A stretch of 64,000 nucleotides of DNA, taken from the NCBI GenBank assembly GCA_018524725.1, contig JAEUWP010000373.1, forward strand, positions 50,223 through 114,222. The letters run 5' to 3'. Numbering within the stretch: the stretch's first letter is position 1; the number at the start of each line of letters is the position of its first letter. The translations under genes were made by a program, and so were the position numbers. Source of the stretch: Podaxis mareebaensis (Eukaryota; Basidiomycota; Agaricomycetes; Agaricales; Agaricaceae). The notes under the pieces are model-generated. The model did not search any database and had not been told where the DNA came from. It worked only from the letters and a program-made list of their open reading frames with translations. Below are positions 60,430-64,000 of the stretch, piece after piece.

Positions 60430-63400
60430 ATGCCCCTTTTTTCGAAATTTTTCAAAAAAGAAGAGCTAGATATGACGGCCCAATCTGCGGGAAATCCGGA
60501 GCGTCGCGGTACCTCTGCACTCGCTAGAAACGCCTTGGCTCTTGGGATTCCTGCAGTTCCTGCCCTTTCAAGAGTCGGTACACCCTCCGCATCTGCGACC
60601 ACGCCAGTTCCTCAAAGACCCGAAACCGCTTCTGGTCCTCCCGAGACCTCTGAGGGTCCCCCAATAGCTCATGTCGCTTCTTCCCCCGTTCTAGGGGCTT
60701 CTCACGATCTCACAACGCCCCAAAACCCAACCGTACCTGCGACCCCTCAAGCTGCCTCAAGTGTCCAAACCCCAGCGCCGCCCGCCGGTAACAAATATGA
60801 GAAGGTCGTCCAGGTTCCGACCGCACAGCAAAACCCGCCACCGCTGCTTGGGAAAGCGAAAGCGGTAGGCGGCACCGTCCTTCACGGATTGGTGGTCGTA
60901 GCAGCAGGACTCAAGGAATGTTCCGACCTTTTCCTACCTCTGAAAGCAGTCGCAGCCACATTCGAGACAATTTACAAGATCTTTGAAGTGCGCAATCCAT
61001 TTCTATCGTATTAACGCTATTAAATTTTGATCGGCAGGGAGTATCTACAAACCAGGAGGAGCTAGAAGGACTCGTGGCAAGATCGTATGCTATTCTATCA
61101 TTGGTCCATAAGTACAAAGAAGAAGGAGGATTGGATATGTTGGAAGAGAGAGTCCAAAGTTTCTCCACGTGCGTATTGGCCTCGCTTGCTTTCTTTCGTA
61201 TCTCATTTTCCTTTGGCGGCCCCACAGAGATATCGAGCGCTTAGTTAAAGCTATCCAGGACTTGCAAAAACGACATCCGGCGACCTGCATAGCCGGAGTT
61301 TCGAACGATGCCGGGACGATACAAGGGATGCTAAGGAGCCTCAACAGTGCTTGCGATCTCTTCCTGGTAGGCGTTCAAACTGTGGATCGTGCTTCTTGCA
61401 TGGTGCTCATCACGTTCCCCAGATTGACATGCAATTCCACGCCGATGTAACCGTGCAGGACATGTTACAAGTAAGTGATTTCGCGCCTGAGGAAGTGCTG
61501 TCAGCCTCATATATTCCATTGACAGATGCTGAAGTCCGGTAAGCTGCTCCTTAAGAGTGACAACTTGGGATGAAATATTGAATTCGCTTTTCCTGAAGAA
61601 CGCAATCAAGGATTGTTCAAAGATGCACATGACTTTGTGATCAATCACCCGATAATGGTCGACAATCAACACATACACATCAACATGTCACAAGTAAGTG
61701 ATTTCGCGCCTGAGGAAGCAATTTTCATCCTCATATATTTCGTCAAAAGATGCTGAAGTCCGGTAAGCTGCTTCTTGAGAGTGATGATTTGGGATTTTCA
61801 TATCATCACAGATCTGATTGACAAACTTCGTTCCAAGGGCGCCTCATACAAAACCCGGCGCTCTGCCTATGGCGATCCCACAGGATGCATGCCCGGTACA
61901 CGCGTCAATGTCCTTAGAGAGTTGGAAGCCCAAGCTTCCGACGAGAAGGGTGCTAAGGTGCATTGGCTTGCAGGAATGGCAGGCATCGGGAAGTCGACGA
62001 TCGCGCAGTCGCTGTGCGAGCGCTTGAACCAACGCCAGTTGTTTGGGGCGAGTTTCTTTTGTTCTCGAGCCTCAGACAAAACCAAGGACGCGCGCCGTAT
62101 CATCCCAGGTGTTGCATATGGCCTTGCCAAAGGTTCACCTACTTTCAATGCGGAGCTCGTGAAAGCCCTCGAGAAGGATCCGGATTTGCTGGAGTTGAAT
62201 GACGTGAAAGAGCAGTTCAACAAGCTCATCGTTGACCCATTGCGGGCTGCCGTCGGTGGCCGGGTCGGGGTTTACAAGGTTGTTATCATTGACGCTCTCG
62301 ATGAATGCACAGACCTCAACCTCGTCCACCGCCTCATCCGCGTCATTCTCAGTTCCCCTTCAGACCTTCCCCTCAAGTTCTTCCTCGTCAGTAGAGCTGA
62401 CCATTCCATTACTACCGCCTTCAATTCGTCGAATGGTTCCCATAATACTTTCTTGCTTCATGAGGTCGAGAAAAGCGTAGTGGAGAGCGACATCCGGATG
62501 TACGTGAAGGCATCACTGGACGATATCAAGAGGAACTGCGACCCTGACAAGGAGGATGGGTGGCCTCCCGATAGCGAATTGTCTCAAATTGTCAAGGACT
62601 CTGGGAAACTTTTTGTCTATGCAGCTACGGCAGTGCGCTATATTCGAGCCGGCAAGGGCAATTACAAACAGCGCCTCACGTTATTGACTAAACCCAGAAA
62701 GACTCAGCCGCAAACTTCGCCCATCGATAAGCTCTACGGAGGTATTGTTACCCAAGCTTGTGATCAACGAGAAGAAGAAGAATTGTCACAGATGGAGACC
62801 CTCGTCTCGTTCGTCGTATTCCTACAACAGCCGTTGTCACTCAAGGCCCTTTCCGCGTTGTCTAAGATACCGGAGCCGGAGACGCACTTATCACTATTCA
62901 ATTCCGTCATTCACATTCCTTCTGAAGAAAGCGCCCCCGTCTCCGCGTTTCATGCATCCTTCCCCGAATTCCTTACAGATCCCAAACGCTGCCCACCAGG
63001 ACGTTTCTCCCCATTCACCCCTCTCCTCCCCGCCCGTGGTCATGTAGAACTTGCACTCAGATGCCTTGAGCTCATGAACGGGCGGCTCAAGTATAACATC
63101 TGCGATGTTCCCGAAGAATTGACCACTTCCCGCATGGACAGAACCAATCCACCCGAGGATCCCAGCAAAATCTCCGAAGCACTCAAATATGCGTGCATTT
63201 ACTGGGCCGCCCATTTAAATGAGGTCCGGGATTCAAGCGTGCCAGACGTTATTGATGCTCTACGCGACTTCCTGAAAACTCACCTCTTGCATTGGATGGA
63301 GTGCCTGAGTATTGTTGGTGAGCTGAAAACAGGTCTAAAGTCGCTTGTCAGTGCAAGCGCCGCTCTCTCGGTAAGTCTTAATCGCAAGAAAGCAAAATTC

Positions 63401-64000
63401 ATGTGTTGATGTCATGGCAGCGAATCCAGATCAGAGATGCTGAAGATCTGCGACCACTTGTTGATGATGCCCGTCGATTTTTGCAGCTGAGCTTCGACCG
63501 CATTCAGAAGCATTGTCTCGAGGTTTACCAGTCGGCATTCACATGGATTCCCATGAAGTCTTTGATGCGTCAGGTTTATAATAAACGGATGGGGCTACAA
63601 AGTGTTGTAATGGGCCTACCTGACTCATGGGGACCGCTGGAACACTGCATGGGTGGAGGTTTGGCGATCAATTCTATCGCTTTCTCGCCCGACGGCGCGC
63701 GAGTTGCCTCGGGATCGGAGGATGGGACGGTGAGGATCTGGAATGCGGGGACGGGCGAGGAGGCAGCCCGGTTGGAGGGCCACACGGGCTGGGTGAGCTC
63801 TGTCGCTTTCTCGCCCGACGGCACGCGAGTTGCCTCGGGATCGTACGATCGGACGGTGAGGATCTGGAATGCGGGGACGGGCGAGGAGGCAGCCCGGTTG
63901 GAGGGCCACACGGGCTCGGTGAGCTCTGTCGCTTTCTCGCCCGACGGCGCGCGAGTTGCCTCGGGATCGTACGATCGGACGGTGAGGATCTGGAATGCGG
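60430..64000 (+). CDS. NACHT-WD40 NLR-like STAND protein (3' partial)
   Basis: Exons closing in frame: 60430-60987, 61038-61169, 61228-61376, 61423-61470, 61526-61538, an exon ending 61693, 61750-61762, 61812-63370, and 63421 to beyond the window. Fungal NLRs are signal-transducing ATPases linked to non-self recognition and regulated cell death. Proline/Ser-rich N-terminus (residues 1-145), then a helical domain (VVVAAGLKECSDLFLPLKAV). The NACHT domain follows: PGTRVNVLRELE, Walker A GMAGIGKSTIAQ, Walker B KVVIIDALDEC and sensor FLVSRADHS, then a helical region and WD40 repeats from about 63681. The repeats are nearly identical 126-base units with GTVRIWN/RTVRIWN. The sequence ends mid-repeat. 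Confidence 0.9.
61462..61795 (+). repeat. Tandem duplication of a mini-exon with flanking introns
   Basis: Copy 1 (61462-61573) and copy 2 (61684-61795) share (T/C)ACAAGTAAGTGATTTCGCGC, CTGAGGAAG, CTCATATAT and AGATGCTGAAGTCCGGTAAGCTGCT, followed by TGAGAGTGA-like and TTGGGAT. Each contains a donor, an acceptor, a 13-base exon and the next donor of the NLR gene. Confidence 0.75.
63681..64000 (+). repeat. 126-bp WD40-coding tandem repeats
   Basis: Units begin at 63681, 63807 and 63933, exactly 126 bases (42 codons) apart. Between units only a few bases differ, and most of these fall in codons for the variable surface positions (SED-G against SYD-R, GW against GS, A against T). Confidence 0.85.

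Overview
The window is nuclear DNA from a filamentous basidiomycete, most likely an agaricomycete. The evidence is gene architecture (many short GT-AG introns of about 50 bases) and content: a laccase-type multicopper oxidase, a DUF6534 membrane protein, a fungal P450, a NACHT-WD40 NLR and a CpG-depleted transposon typical of methylated fungal repeats. No prokaryotic features are present. Exon structures given below were built by hand from splice signals and checked for reading-frame closure where stated.

Layout. 0-5 kb: 3' part of an MFS exporter and a tandem pair of DUF1917 (UPF0696/BLES03-like) genes. 5.5-36 kb: a gene-poor accessory region holding a family of small secreted cysteine-rich proteins with the framework C-x3-C-x6-C-x11-C-W-T-C-C. 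There are four close members plus one with a longer spacer, two divergent relatives, and one decayed copy. The family shares a promoter and 5'UTR layout and has spread by tandem and inverted duplication. I do not recognise it as a named family and regard it as the best candidate for something undescribed. Tucked into this region are a 12.3 kb DNA transposon (10367-22699), the housekeeping gene UTP7, and three tRNA-Ala-like sequences.

The transposon has short terminal inverted repeats, a CATAT target-site duplication and 30-bp tandem arrays in inverted orientation near both ends. It carries a decayed DDE integrase, a decayed zinc-finger/proline-rich gene and a third decayed gene. CpG dinucleotides are almost absent over long stretches, and the in-frame stops I located in the integrase and third gene are TGA, as expected from methylation-driven decay.

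36.6-64 kb is ordinary gene-dense chromosome: a CaMK-type kinase with a large N-lobe insertion; a laccase homolog that keeps the type-1 copper ligands but has lost three of the eight trinuclear-cluster histidines; a GH47 alpha-mannosidase; a DUF6534 protein; a cytochrome P450; a very long ATG4 autophagy protease; and a NACHT-WD40 NLR that runs off the end with nearly identical WD repeats.

The genes do not form one pathway. The coherent unit is the secreted-protein cluster, which looks like a fast-evolving, duplication-driven accessory locus; its function cannot be read from sequence.
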